The position numbers and the translations under genes are program-made. A model generated the notes under the pieces. It saw nothing but the letters and a program-made list of their open reading frames with translations. It searched no databases and was not told where the DNA came from. This document shows positions 17,338-26,929 of a stretch of 64,000 nucleotides of DNA, in pieces; positions within the stretch are counted from its first letter, which is position 1; each line of letters opens with the position of its first letter. This DNA is from Schlesneria paludicola DSM 18645 (GTDB lineage: Bacteria > Planctomycetota > Planctomycetia > Planctomycetales > Planctomycetaceae): assembly GCF_000255655.1 (NCBI RefSeq), contig NZ_JH636436.1:533636-597635 (forward strand). Reading direction: 5' to 3'.

Positions 17338-18822
17338 GTGAGTTGTAAGTTGCTTGGGATTCTCGCGGTTTTGTTCGTCAGTAGCTTTCTGATTGCGCCC
17401 GTCGCACTGGCAGAGGTTGCAGGGGCGGACGTGACCCAGGCGGCCGATCATTCGACGGAAAAACTGGGAGACTTGCTGAATCCGATTGCCGTGCTGCCCT
17501 TCGTCATTCTGCTGCTGTGCATTGCCTTGTTTCCATTGCTGAACCCACATTGGTGGGAGCACAATCGAAACAAGGGGATTATTGCACTGGTGCTCGGCGT
17601 GCCTGTCGTCGGGTATCTGATGACCTTTGGTCATCACGGTCTGGAGGCGATGGAGCACGCAGGCAAAGAATACGTCGCTTTTCTGCTCTTGCTGGGATCG
17701 CTGTTTGTCATCAGCGGCGGTATCTATGTCCGCGGTGCCTTGCGCGGTTCGCCGGCGATCAACACGATGTTTCTCGGTCTGGGAGCTCTGATTGCCAGTT
17801 TCGTTGGAACGACCGGCGCTTCGATGCTCTTGATTCGCCCGTTGTTGCGTGCGAACGGTCATCGTCACCGCGTGGCGCACATTGTTGTGTTCTTTATTTT
17901 CGTGGTGTCCAACTGCGGGGGGCTCTTGACTCCTTTGGGCGATCCTCCATTGTTCCTCGGCTTCCTGAAAGGGGTGCCGTTCGGGTGGACGCTGCGTCTG
18001 TTTCCTCAGTGGGCCTTCGTGAACGGTACGCTGTTGGTGATCTTCTACCTGTGGGACACCCTTGCGGTTCGAAGCGAGGCCAAGACACCTGAACAAGAAG
18101 CGGCCCTGGAAGAACCGCTGACGACGGAATCGTTTGGAATCGAAGGGCGGCACAATTTTCTTGGGTTGGCCGTGATTGTGGCCATCATTTATAGCTGCGG
18201 CCAAGGGTATGGAAATGCCTTTTTTAAGCAGTATTTGCCCGGTGATGGCGAGGTTTGGCCGTTTGGGGTCCAAGAGCTGCTGATGGCTTTGACGACGGCG
18301 ATCTGCTTTCTGTTCACTTCCCGCGGCACGCATGAGAAGAATCGCTTTGGTTTTGGGCCGATCATCGAAGTCGCCGTGTTGTTTGCAGGGATTTTCGTGA
18401 CGATGATTCCGGCCCTGGCGCTGTTGAACGTGCATGGAAAGTCCCTGGGGGTTGACGATCCAGCGGAGTTCTTCTGGGCAGCGGGAATTCTTTCCAGCTT
18501 CCTGGACAATGCTCCCACGTATCTGACATTCGCGGCGACCGCGTGCGGCATGTATGGAGTCAATACGGAAGACGGGCGGTACCTGCATCACTTCTTGAAC
18601 CTGCCAGAAGCGGCGCAGACGGCGCGAATACTGGCTGCGATCTCGTGCGGGGCGGTCTTCATGGGGGCCAATACCTATATCGGAAATGGTCCCAACTTTA
18701 TGGTGAAGGCGATTGCCGAAGAAAACAACGTCAAGATGCCCGGCTTCTTCGGCTATATGGCGTACTCGATGGGAATTCTGATCCCAATTTTCATCGCCGT
18801 CACGTTTATCTTTTTCCGCTAG
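17338..18822 (+). CDS. CitMHS_2/NhaD-type sodium:proton antiporter
   Basis: A 494-residue polytopic protein with about 12 membrane segments. The N-terminal hydrophobic stretch (AVLFVSSFLIAPVALAEV) looks like a signal or first helix. Distinctive loops are FVGTTGASMLLIRPLLRAN (about 160-178), NCGGLLTPLGDPPLFLGFLKG (about 195-215), and SSFLDNAPTYLTF, with GANTYIGNGPNF near the end. These repeated GDPP and DNAP motifs are typical of the ion transporter superfamily members annotated as sodium:proton antiporters. The start is GTG at 17338. The next gene begins 23 bases after the stop, so the two are probably cotranscribed. Substrate assignment is by family. Confidence 0.82.
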   Translation: MSCKLLGILAVLFVSSFLIAPVALAEVAGADVTQAADHSTEKLGDLLNPIAVLPFVILLLCIALFPLLNPHWWEHNRNKGIIALVLGVPVVGYLMTFGHHGLEAMEHAGKEYVAFLLLLGSLFVISGGIYVRGALRGSPAINTMFLGLGALIASFVGTTGASMLLIRPLLRANGHRHRVAHIVVFFIFVVSNCGGLLTPLGDPPLFLGFLKGVPFGWTLRLFPQWAFVNGTLLVIFYLWDTLAVRSEAKTPEQEAALEEPLTTESFGIEGRHNFLGLAVIVAIIYSCGQGYGNAFFKQYLPGDGEVWPFGVQELLMALTTAICFLFTSRGTHEKNRFGFGPIIEVAVLFAGIFVTMIPALALLNVHGKSLGVDDPAEFFWAAGILSSFLDNAPTYLTFAATACGMYGVNTEDGRYLHHFLNLPEAAQTARILAAISCGAVFMGANTYIGNGPNFMVKAIAEENNVKMPGFFGYMAYSMGILIPIFIAVTFIFFR

Positions 18823-18845
18823 TCGCTCGCTTATTGAAGGCAATC

Positions 18846-19874
18846 ATGCGCGCCATCCAACTCGAAAAACCGCTGAATTTCCGCATCATCGATATTCCGG
18901 AACCTGACGCCCCGCTGGCGGGGGAGGCCTTGGTTCGCGTCCACCGGATTGGCATCTGCGGGACGGATCTTAGCGGGTACCTCGGCAAGATGCCGTTCTT
19001 TTCTTATCCGCGGATTCCCGGTCATGAACTCGGGGTGGAAGTCATTGCCGTGGGGTCAGACGTCACGAATGTCAAAGCGGGTGATACGTGTTCGGTTGAG
19101 CCCTATATGAATAATCCGAACAGTTTTGCCAGCCGACGCGGCCGGGGAAACTGTTGTGAAGACCTGCAGGTGCTGGGGGTGCATACTGACGGAGGCATGC
19201 GGCCTTATTTCAAGCTGCCAGCGCGCAAGCTTCATAAGGCAACTCAGCTTTCGATGGAACAATTGGCGCTTGTGGAAACGCTGGCGATTGGCTGTCACTC
19301 GGTGGCCCGCTGCGCACCGCAGCCCGGTGAAGATGTGCTGGTTATTGGTGCAGGCCCGATCGGGCTGAGCGCCATTGAGTTCGTGAAGCTGACCGGTGCG
19401 AACCTGATTGTGATGGACATGGTCGAAAGCCGACTCGATTTCTGTCGCACAAAGATGGGCGTCAAGCACACGCTACAAGCGGGGGGCGGGAATGAAGAGA
19501 AGTCGCTACGAGATTTGACGGACGGACACCTACCAACAATTGTGATCGACGCGACGGGTAGTCCGAAGTCGATGTCGAATGCGCTGAATTATGTAGGCCA
19601 TACGGGCAAGCTCGTGTTCGTCGGAATCACAACTGACAATGTCACCTTCCCGCATCCGCTGATGCATCGCCGTGAAATGACACTCTTGGCAAGTCGGAAC
19701 GCGATGCCCGAGGACTTCGATCGGATTATCAACCTGATCGAAACCGGGGTGATTGATACCCGTCCCTGGATCACGCATCGAACCAATTTCGACGAGTTAA
19801 TCGGCCAATTCCCGAGCTTCACAAAGCCCGAAACAGGCGTGATTAAAGCGATCGTCGAAGTGCCTTCCGAGTAA
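18846..19874 (+). CDS. Zinc-type alcohol/polyol dehydrogenase with degraded structural zinc site
   Basis: A 342-residue medium-chain dehydrogenase. Catalytic zinc ligands are in place: Cys38 (ICGTD), His60-Glu61 (PGHE), and Glu144 (ALVETLAIG). The Rossmann loop VIGAGPIGLS is at 167-176. In the structural zinc loop the usual N-C-x-x-C-x-x-C-R-x-G-x-x-N-C-C has become N-N-P-N-S-F-A-S-R-R-G-R-G-N-C-C. Asn90, Ser93 and Ser96 therefore stand where cysteines are expected, and only Cys104 remains. The protein resembles sugar-acid or polyol dehydrogenases of the L-idonate/galactonate type. The ATG at 18846 follows the antiporter by 23 bases. Confidence 0.88.
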   Translation: MRAIQLEKPLNFRIIDIPEPDAPLAGEALVRVHRIGICGTDLSGYLGKMPFFSYPRIPGHELGVEVIAVGSDVTNVKAGDTCSVEPYMNNPNSFASRRGRGNCCEDLQVLGVHTDGGMRPYFKLPARKLHKATQLSMEQLALVETLAIGCHSVARCAPQPGEDVLVIGAGPIGLSAIEFVKLTGANLIVMDMVESRLDFCRTKMGVKHTLQAGGGNEEKSLRDLTDGHLPTIVIDATGSPKSMSNALNYVGHTGKLVFVGITTDNVTFPHPLMHRREMTLLASRNAMPEDFDRIINLIETGVIDTRPWITHRTNFDELIGQFPSFTKPETGVIKAIVEVPSE

Positions 19875-20736
19875 ACTATGCATCCAGCGAGTGGCCGAGT
19901 TTTTGTCCCACACCTCGCCTTGCGTTGCGAATGAAGTTCTTCGCTGTGGCCTCCGCTGCTTCGTGGTGAAATTCTCTCTCTCGAAGAAACGACTTCACCA
20001 CGGAGCAATGGAGGGAGGTCACTGTTGCCGCCGATTGATCTGAAATGGATCGATCGGCGCCTGGCCCGCGCCTTACTCTCAAGGTCTGATGGGCGGCGTG
20101 AGTGCTGCAAGCCATTTTCCGTGTTGTGTTTATGGCGTACGTCTAGCAAATTGGCTCTGTCGTGTCTGCGATCCAGCTGCTGAAAACCGAATCACGATTC
20201 TTTGTGGCACTGCGCAATTCTGAAACTTTTTCAGACAAAATTCAGAATTTACTTTTCTTGCGTTGACTTGGATGCCTCAATCTTTTACATCTAATGCATC
20301 ACTGATTTGGTGGGGGTTATTTCTCTAGCAGATTAAACGGAACTGCCGATACATCAGGCAATGACGTGACCGGGATTCTGAACCTAAGGTGATGAATCGA
20401 GCAAATTGACCAGCGGTTGATGGCGGCTTTGTTGTCGATCATTGTTTGTTGTAAACATATTCTGTTTTGTGTCTTACGACAAATCTGTGTGACGAGACGC
20501 GGATGCAATTCCGTTGAATGTGGTATCCGCTTGACGGCGAGGATTAAGTAATACTAATTGTGTCGTGATTATATTTAAGTAATCGTGACTGGATACATGT
20601 TGGTTTATGGCCGTGCTGATGCCTTGGCCAGACCCCGTAATCGAGCGGGGATGTAAGCATCAGTCAAGTTTGAATGTGAATTTCGCAGACGCGTCAACGT
20701 GACGCGAAATCTCTTCGTGAAGCAGGGTTTATCAAA
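19875..20736. other. Long intergenic region, upstream of the lipoprotein/DUF1559 pair
   Basis: About 860 bases without a supported gene. The part near 19941-20002 matches a dispersed repeat (CTCCG...CGTGGTGAA) with a 9-bp inverted pair, CGTGGTGAA/TTCACCACG. From ~20150 the DNA is distinctly richer in A and T and probably carries promoter DNA. One sigma-70-like candidate is TTGACT near 20262 with TACATC about 18 bases later, but this is weak. Confidence 0.4.
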
Positions 20737-21183
20737 ATGAAGTCGCTGGGTTTCATGCGTCCGTACGGGCTGGTCGCTCTCGTTCTTGTTGGTGGCTCGC
20801 TCCCAGGGTGCGGCAAAGCAAAGCAGCCTTGGGAAAAAGTCGTTCCGGCATCCGGTGTCATTGTCTACAACGGCAAGCCTCTGGCCGGTGCCCAGATTCT
20901 GTTGATTCCCGAGGACGAAAAATTCCCCTCCTCGGTTCGTCCTTCCGCGACATCCGGGGACGATGGAACATTCCAGATCGGAACCTATTCTCACAAAGAT
21001 GGGGCTCCTGAAGGCGGTTATAAGGCCGTCGTACTGCACTATCCGGTCGTTGGTCCGAAAGAGAATCCGACCGTGGGTGCCAATGACTTGCCGGCCAAAT
21101 ATGCCAAGCCCACGACGACGGATCTGCGGGTCGAAATCACCGCCAAGAATTCCGACGTCTTGGAATTGACTCTGAAGAAATGA
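20737..21183 (+). CDS. Small lipoprotein with carboxypeptidase-regulatory-like fold
   Basis: A 148-residue lipoprotein. The signal peptide ends in SLPGC (Cys25). The mature part reads VPASGVIVYNGKPLAGAQILLIPED and continues with DGTFQIGTYSHKDGAPEGGYKAVV, a beta-sandwich pattern like the carboxypeptidase regulatory domain. It also has the planctomycete habit of accompanying DUF1559 genes. It lies ~285 bases before one on the same strand. It is probably surface or periplasmic; its precise function is not known. Confidence 0.82.
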   Translation: MKSLGFMRPYGLVALVLVGGSLPGCGKAKQPWEKVVPASGVIVYNGKPLAGAQILLIPEDEKFPSSVRPSATSGDDGTFQIGTYSHKDGAPEGGYKAVVLHYPVVGPKENPTVGANDLPAKYAKPTTTDLRVEITAKNSDVLELTLKK

Positions 21184-21468
21184 GGCTTCCTGGTGAGCGG
21201 TCGGGTGGGGACACCCAGACACGCCGGGAATGCGGGCCGTCGCTCCTCGTTCGTTCGATGCATGCTGAAGGTGTGTCGAACGAATGAAGGCGATCTCACG
21301 TGACCTCGAACAAGGAGCTCAGCATGTGTCAAACACAATGATTCATTGAGTTGTATTTCGATTGATTTGTGGTGGTGCTGAGACACGAAATTGATGCGGA
21401 CATCGTCGTCCGACATCTCGATTCAAACTTGCAGACTGAAACGCTGCTCAAACCTGAAAGAATTTGAA

Positions 21469-22560
21469 ATGGTCCGAATGCATGCTCGAAAACTGCGCCC
21501 CAGTTCGCGCGGCGGATTTACCCTGATTGAGTTGTTGGTGGTCATCGCCATCATCGCCGTCCTGATCGCGTTGTTGCTGCCCGCCGTTCAACAGGCTCGC
21601 GAAGCTGCTCGCCGAACACAGTGCAAGAACAACCTGAAGCAACTCGGTCTGGCTGTTCACAACTTCGAAGGTACCTTCGGCCATGTCCCCAGCAGCCTTC
21701 GTCCGCCGACAGCGGGCACGGTTCGCCTCTCGGTGCTGACGGCATTGCTCCCGCTAATTGACCAGGCGAATATCTACACCAAGTATGATCAGACCGTGAA
21801 CTGGAGTGCCGCCGCGAACAAGCCGTTGTCGCTGACCAAGATTCCTGCGTTCATCTGCCCATCGAATCCCCAGGGTGGTGCGCTCGACGGTGTGCCTGAC
21901 ACCCCATCGGCTTGGGCTCAAGATACTGCCGCCGTGAGCGATTACTCGCCGATCTTCGGAATCTCGCCCCTGAACGCGCCGTTCACAACGGTTCCGCTGA
22001 CTGCCTTGTACACCGACCCAGCCGACAGCACGTTCCAGTACGTTGCCGGTTTCTTCCCCAAAAATGCGACGATTACGACGGCTTCGGGGCAAACGTTGTC
22101 CGGTGCGAAGTTCCGCGACGTGACCGATGGACTGTCGAACACGATCGCGGTCGCCGAATCGGCTGGTCGGCCTGCTGTCTACCGCAAGAGCCGTCAGTAT
22201 GGATCGTTGCCCGGTAATCACGTGAATGCAGGTGGTTGGGCACGTCCAGCCAGCGATATCATGTACTACGGTTCGAAGGCAGACGGTTCAGATCTTCTAG
22301 GAACCACGCCTTTCAATGCCACGAACGGTCGCGACGTCGGGACGGCGGACCCAACCTACGGTAGTGCCGCATATCCTTACACGAACGCTCCGTTTGTCTT
22401 CGGTGTGCATGGAACCAGCGTTCCATACGCGTTCCACACCGGTGGGGCTCACTTCCTGCTCGGTGACGGTGCGGTTCGCTTTATCAGCGAGAACATCAAC
22501 TTCGATACGTTCATCGGTCTGCTCACGCCAAAGGGTGGCGAAGTGATTGGCGAATTCTAA
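21469..22560 (+). CDS. DUF1559 pilin-like protein
   Basis: A 363-residue DUF1559 protein. The N-terminus has a prepilin-type motif GGFTLIELLVVIAIIAVLIALLLPAVQ (split here at the hydrophobic helix), followed by AREAARRTQCKNNLKQLGLA. The C-terminus has HTGGAHFLLGDGAVRFISENI, the family's ending. The Glu at position +5 of the pilin helix is present. Such proteins are exported and probably form or decorate envelope structures. The ATG at 21469 precedes the basic lead MVRMHARKLRPSSR; the frame is open upstream but lacks a better start. The companion lipoprotein is the preceding gene. Confidence 0.93.
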   Translation: MVRMHARKLRPSSRGGFTLIELLVVIAIIAVLIALLLPAVQQAREAARRTQCKNNLKQLGLAVHNFEGTFGHVPSSLRPPTAGTVRLSVLTALLPLIDQANIYTKYDQTVNWSAAANKPLSLTKIPAFICPSNPQGGALDGVPDTPSAWAQDTAAVSDYSPIFGISPLNAPFTTVPLTALYTDPADSTFQYVAGFFPKNATITTASGQTLSGAKFRDVTDGLSNTIAVAESAGRPAVYRKSRQYGSLPGNHVNAGGWARPASDIMYYGSKADGSDLLGTTPFNATNGRDVGTADPTYGSAAYPYTNAPFVFGVHGTSVPYAFHTGGAHFLLGDGAVRFISENINFDTFIGLLTPKGGEVIGEF

Positions 22561-23002
22561 GTCTCGATTGTTGACGGTTGGAACGAATTCGAAATCCGAT
22601 GGTGCCGGGCTTTGTCGTGAGCAGAAAATCTGATTCACGCGACAAGGCTCGGCCCGTTTGGGTTTCTTTCGTTCAACGGGATCAAACGAACGAAACAATG
22701 GACAGGATCTGGGCTGAAACGGTTGGCGGTGAATTCCGTTCAGCCCGCCTCTGACTACCGGATGAAAGCGCAGCGGCTCGGCACTTGTCATCTCAGGGGC
22801 AATTTCAAAGTCAGCCACGCACGACGCCCATCGGCGAGAGCAGCCTGCTTCGATGAATAACGGGCGAAACAGCGAGACTGGGTTCGACAACACAATTGAA
22901 AGGATCGGGTGCTTCGAAGTGGCGAGTGCATGCATGCCAGAGCCAACGCCGTCCTTTTGCTATCTGAAACCGATTGAGTGCCTAAGAAATCGAGACAGAG
23001 CG
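22561..23002. other. Intergenic region with terminator-like hairpins
   Basis: After the DUF1559 stop, an imperfect pairing of GCTTTGTCGTG (about 22609) with CACGCGACAAGGC (about 22637) and a second TTCGTTC/GAACGAA pair (about 22668-22698) could end transcription. No gene is supported in the rest. Confidence 0.4.
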
Positions 23003-23197
23003 ATGAGTGTAATCAATTCTGAAAATGCCGCGGATGCGACTGTCGTAGCAATTCCCGAGCTGACGATTCAAGCGATCCGCGATGCGCTGAGTGGTCTGCG
23101 CTATGGTCAGGTGACCGTTGTGGTCCAGGACGGGCGCGTGATGCAGATTGACCGGACGGAACGCCATCGGCTTCCCAGCGAACGAGCGTCGTCCTGA
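23003..23197 (+). CDS. YezD-like (DUF2292) small protein
   Basis: A 64-residue protein whose core, LTIQAIRDALSGLRYGQVTVVVQDGRVMQIDRTER, matches the DUF2292/YezD pattern. In other bacteria these small proteins cluster with sulfur-assimilation genes; their biochemical role is not known to me. I chose the ATG at 23003; the open frame upstream to 22853 has no support. A strong hairpin with a T run follows at 23310, so the gene is monocistronic. Confidence 0.8.
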   Translation: MSVINSENAADATVVAIPELTIQAIRDALSGLRYGQVTVVVQDGRVMQIDRTERHRLPSERASS

Positions 23198-23309
23198 TTG
23201 CTTCAATACAACGCGAGTATCGAGTCCGGCCGCGTTATTGAATCCCCTCGTACGATGATCGAGGGTGTGTTGCTGCCGCATGCGAAGTGCATTGCGGAAT
23301 GGCGAAGCG

Positions 23310-23356
23310 AATCACGTGAACTGCGGCGATCGTCGCGGCAGTTCACGTGATTTTTG
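23310..23356 (+). terminator. Intrinsic terminator after the YezD-like gene
   Basis: AATCACGTGAACTGC pairs perfectly with GCAGTTCACGTGATT (15 bp, 13-base inner loop that itself can pair), followed directly by TTTTTGATC. This is a typical Rho-independent structure. It also lies 120 bases from the 3' end of the convergent cytochrome gene and may serve only the plus strand. Confidence 0.85.
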
Positions 23357-23477
23357 ATCGTCGCTGAAGCGATAAACCATCAGGGTGAGGTGCGCTTGAT
23401 CCTGTTGTCTCGCGGCCGTCCGGTACGAGTAACAATGTCACTTGTGCTGGTTTGAGCGGGGCCAAGTCTGATTCAGC

Positions 23478-25403
23478 CTATTTGGCAGCGATCGGTTGAG
23501 TGATTCCTGGAGCGGCGATGAACTTCAGCAGTTCTTTCCCGTCGTCATAGTTCCAGATTCGAACTTCGCCATCGTGGCTGCCACTGGCGACTCGTTTCGA
23601 TCCAGCATGGTAGGCGGCGGCGTAGACCCAATCTGCTTGTGGACCGAATTTCTTAACTTCGGCTCCACTCGTCAGATTGTGTTGGCGGGCAAATTTGTCA
23701 GCGCAGCCACTGAATGCCGTCCCGTCTGCCTGCATCGTCAGGTGAAACACTTCGCCGCCCAGCACGATTTCTCGGGCTTGTTTCGCATCGGCAGCGTTCC
23801 AGACGCGAATTCGGTTGTCGCGACCACTCGATGCGACGGACGCTCCGTCGGGCAGGAAGCCGACGCCAAAGACGGGTTGTCCGTGTCCATTGAAGGTGGC
23901 CTGTGATTCTCCGGTCACGCTGTCGAACACTTTGCAGGTCTTGTCGCGGCTCGCGGTCACGATCTTTTTCCCATCGGGCGACCAGGCCAGATCCATCACC
24001 CAGTCTGCGTGGTCTTCGATCAGTTTTTGTTGCTTACGCGATGCGACGTCGAACAGGCGAACCGACCGATCCGCACACGCCGCGGCCAGTCGCGTGCCAT
24101 CTGGACTGTACGCGACCGAGAAAACTTCGTCGTCAGTTGTGAACAGGTCTGCCAATAAGGTTCCATCCGCGACGTTGAACAATTTGACCTCGCCCATCTG
24201 TCCTGGTGTGCCCGCCGCGACGGCCAAAACCGTACCATCCGCGTTGAACTCAAGGTCATGCGGCCGTTCGGCCAGATTCTTGATGCGGCGAACGAGTTGT
24301 CCGTCTGCGGGATTCCACAGTAAGACTTCGCGATAGCCTGACGTGGCCAGCAGAGTTCCATCGGGACTGAAGGCGAGTGCCATCACGGGGACGGCGACAC
24401 GGTATGATTCCGGGGGCATCGGCTGTACGAGTTTGGGCATGATCGTGATCAGCGTCGATGTGGCGGCCACGCCTGCATCGAGTCGAGCGCCTGTTTCGAT
24501 CCACTTCTTGATGATCGCGATCTGTTCTGGCAGCAGAGGATCTGCGTCTTTGGGCATCGAGTGATCTTCGATCATCGATTGCAGCAGTGATTCGCCCGGA
24601 TTCGACGCGACGACGGAAGGGCCGCTTTCGCCACCTTTCATCAGATTCGCGAAGCTTTCCATATTCAGCCGCCCCTTGGCCGTTCGTGCATTATGGCAGG
24701 CGAGGCATCGTTCCGAGAAGATCGGAGCAACCTGCTTGGCGAACGAAACCAGGCGTCCCGCCGCAACCAGGCTGGTTTCCAGGTCGATCTGACGCGTGAC
24801 AGCTTCTTTGGTCAGTGCCGCGAAGGCGGCTTCGGCAGCTTCGATTTCTGGTTGAAATGCCGCGACAGCGGCTTCAGCAGCTTTGATCTTGGCAGGCTGT
24901 TCCGCGACAATTTTCTTCGAAGCTGCCAAGGCCACTTCGATTGGCTGTACGGCCTTTAAGGCGTCATCAAGTGCCTTTGTGGTGGCGACCAGCTTTTCGG
25001 AGGCCGTTTTGACTTTGTCGGCTTCGGCCTGTTCGGTGTCTTTACCTTTGGCCTCGAGCGCCGCTTTGGTGAACGCTGCCAGTTCCGTTTCGGCTTTTGC
25101 TCGTTCTTCGCTGGCCTTCTTGACCGCTTCCTGTAGCTTGGGAAGCTTGCCATCAATTTCTTTGATTGATGCTTCCGCTTTGTTGAGTTCCAGCTTCAAT
25201 GTCGAAAATGCGGTGGCTTTTTCTTTGGCTGCCATTCGTGCGGCGTTGATTGCGGGTTCCCCAGCTGCCTTGCGTGCCTGTGATTCGTCGGCCACCTTCT
25301 GTTGCTCGGCAATTTTTTGCTCAAGGTTCTCTTGGGCGAAGACGCCATCCATTGCGAACAGAATCAGCGACACGGCGGCCAGTCGGCAGGCAAAACGCTG
25401 CAT
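23478..25403 (-). CDS. Secreted protein: coiled coil, planctomycete cytochrome c, WD40 propeller
   Basis: A 641-residue protein. It has a signal peptide (about 1-23, ...DGVFAQ), then a long Ala/Lys/Glu-rich coiled coil (about 25-205). A short haem-binding domain with CLACH at 233-237 follows (APIFSERCLACHNARTAKGRLNMESF). A WD40 beta-propeller of about six or seven blades starts near 320 (VMALAFSPDGTLLATSGYREVLLWN... repeated FSPDG/SPDGTRLA and D-x-VRLF blades). The haem domain is the PSCyt1 type found with planctomycete hydrolases. The ATG at 25403 gives the signal peptide; the frame runs 92 codons further up without coding character. Confidence 0.88.
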   Translation of the reverse strand: MQRFACRLAAVSLILFAMDGVFAQENLEQKIAEQQKVADESQARKAAGEPAINAARMAAKEKATAFSTLKLELNKAEASIKEIDGKLPKLQEAVKKASEERAKAETELAAFTKAALEAKGKDTEQAEADKVKTASEKLVATTKALDDALKAVQPIEVALAASKKIVAEQPAKIKAAEAAVAAFQPEIEAAEAAFAALTKEAVTRQIDLETSLVAAGRLVSFAKQVAPIFSERCLACHNARTAKGRLNMESFANLMKGGESGPSVVASNPGESLLQSMIEDHSMPKDADPLLPEQIAIIKKWIETGARLDAGVAATSTLITIMPKLVQPMPPESYRVAVPVMALAFSPDGTLLATSGYREVLLWNPADGQLVRRIKNLAERPHDLEFNADGTVLAVAAGTPGQMGEVKLFNVADGTLLADLFTTDDEVFSVAYSPDGTRLAAACADRSVRLFDVASRKQQKLIEDHADWVMDLAWSPDGKKIVTASRDKTCKVFDSVTGESQATFNGHGQPVFGVGFLPDGASVASSGRDNRIRVWNAADAKQAREIVLGGEVFHLTMQADGTAFSGCADKFARQHNLTSGAEVKKFGPQADWVYAAAYHAGSKRVASGSHDGEVRIWNYDDGKELLKFIAAPGITQPIAAK

Positions 25404-25788
25404 GGAGCAGTCCTTCGTCACAAGGCATGAAGATCGATCACGGTGGGGCGGCAAGATTCTCAGGCCCAACGCATCAACTATAAGGCAGGAAAACCAGGCA
25501 GGGGGTACCGTCGATAACGCTGGCATCAGCATCTCTCGATGCAAGGGCGATGTCAAGTTTCGAATCGACCAGAAGGCGAAGCACGCCGAGAGACAAGCTC
25601 GGGGAATCGCAAGTCGAGTTTGCACCGAAGTGGAGATTAGGTAATGGTTTGCCCCGTCAGTCCATAGAAGCTTCGGCAATCTGAAGGGGAATTTTGTCGT
25701 GTGGCCCGTCGAGGATCGGTTTGGAACTCTCGAATGTGTCGAACTCAGAATTCGCCAAATTCACGACAACTTACAAGTCCGCGATCAT
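25404..25788. other. Intergenic region upstream of the cytochrome-WD40 gene
   Basis: About 385 bases between two minus-strand genes. Nothing beyond presumed promoter DNA is seen. Confidence 0.4.
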
Positions 25789-26929
25789 TCACCACTCGGT
25801 GGTCACGTTTTCGACGTTGATACCGCTGACATAATCCCGCATGGCTCCGTTTCTCGTCGAAAGGGCTTCGAAGACTCTGGTACTAATTCGTTTTGAAATG
25901 GTTTTGACCGATCCATCCACCAGGGCAAAGCAGACCAGTTCGCCTTGATGGCTGCTTCCAAACCCGAAGAACTGAAAAACGACTTTTGGGGTGTTTGGCC
26001 AAATATCGACGTACGTAAATTTCAGCCAGGGATAATTGGGTTCGGGAGTGTAAGACCAGAACGAATCCCATAAGTCTGGATGTTCTGGATCGTGCCAGAC
26101 GCGGACACAACAACTGTACTCATCGGCCCAATAGCCGAATAAGGATTCACCGATCATGACCGTGTTCGAAGCGCCATCTGTGACTTCGGCCAGCCGTACT
26201 GAACGGTCTTCGTACAGCATTCCATTAGGCGTTCGCGGGGTATTCGGATTCCATTGATCGTCGGAAATGTTGGGGGGATAGACAACGTTTGGATTGTTAC
26301 TTCTGTACCATTGGGGCTGCGTGTCAAAGGCGCCCATGCATCCCCGATATGTTGAATAGCCCCAATTTTTTGAGGCATTCATGCCCGGGCGTCGATGAGG
26401 CAGATTGGGGATGCTGGGACAGACATAGAGTGGAACCGTCGTTCCCAAGTATTGTTCGTTTGGAGTGGTCAAGTACGATGGTTGAGGGAAGCCGGCGCCG
26501 GGGATGTCGAACTTGCGCGAGTTGAAATCGAGAGTCGTCTGAACCTGTCCGACATAGGGGAGCAGAATGGCCTGCCAACCCCACCCGCCATCGTTCGATC
26601 GTGGTGGTCGTCTTCTGGCCTTGGATGACCGTCTCCACCGAAAATGGCGTTGGTAGTGCAGCATACTGTGGGTAAGACCCGCGAACCCGAATGATGCCGG
26701 GTGGGAAAAACTGATACGTGCTCTCGTAGTTGTGCATCCCCAGGATCATCTGCTTGAGGTTGTTCAAACACTGCGTCCGGCGCGCCGTCTCGCGCGCCTG
26801 ATGGATCGCCGGAATCAACAGTGCTGCCAAGAGCGCGATGATCACCAGGACGACCATCAGCTCAATCATTGTGAAGCCTCGTTTTCGAGGTGGCGCACAC
26901 TTGCTGTGAATGGCAATGACATGAGTCAT
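25789..26929 (-). pseudogene. DUF1559 gene broken by a single frameshift
   Basis: The first part (26929 down to about 26600) encodes a normal DUF1559 start: a prepilin-like helix ([21 protein letters not shown]), [21 protein letters not shown], and the [12 protein letters not shown] motif. Translation in that frame then runs into unrelated sequence. The expected continuation, [15 protein letters not shown] through the family's DGASNTVMIGES and C-terminal half, is in the neighbouring frame from about 26590. A one-base difference near 26590-26620 would rejoin them. It may be a true pseudogene or a sequence error. No slippery heptamer is seen, so programmed shifting is unlikely. Confidence 0.8.

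Noticed and set aside
17323-18843. 506-codon open frame antisense to the sodium:proton antiporter gene
   Set aside because: It mirrors the real gene across its full length, has a His/Gln/Arg-rich composition and no domain, and the plus-strand protein shows clear family motifs. It is a reading-frame shadow.
26590-26620. Programmed ribosomal frameshift in the DUF1559 gene
   Set aside because: No slippery heptamer or following pseudoknot-like structure is seen; mutation or sequence error is simpler.
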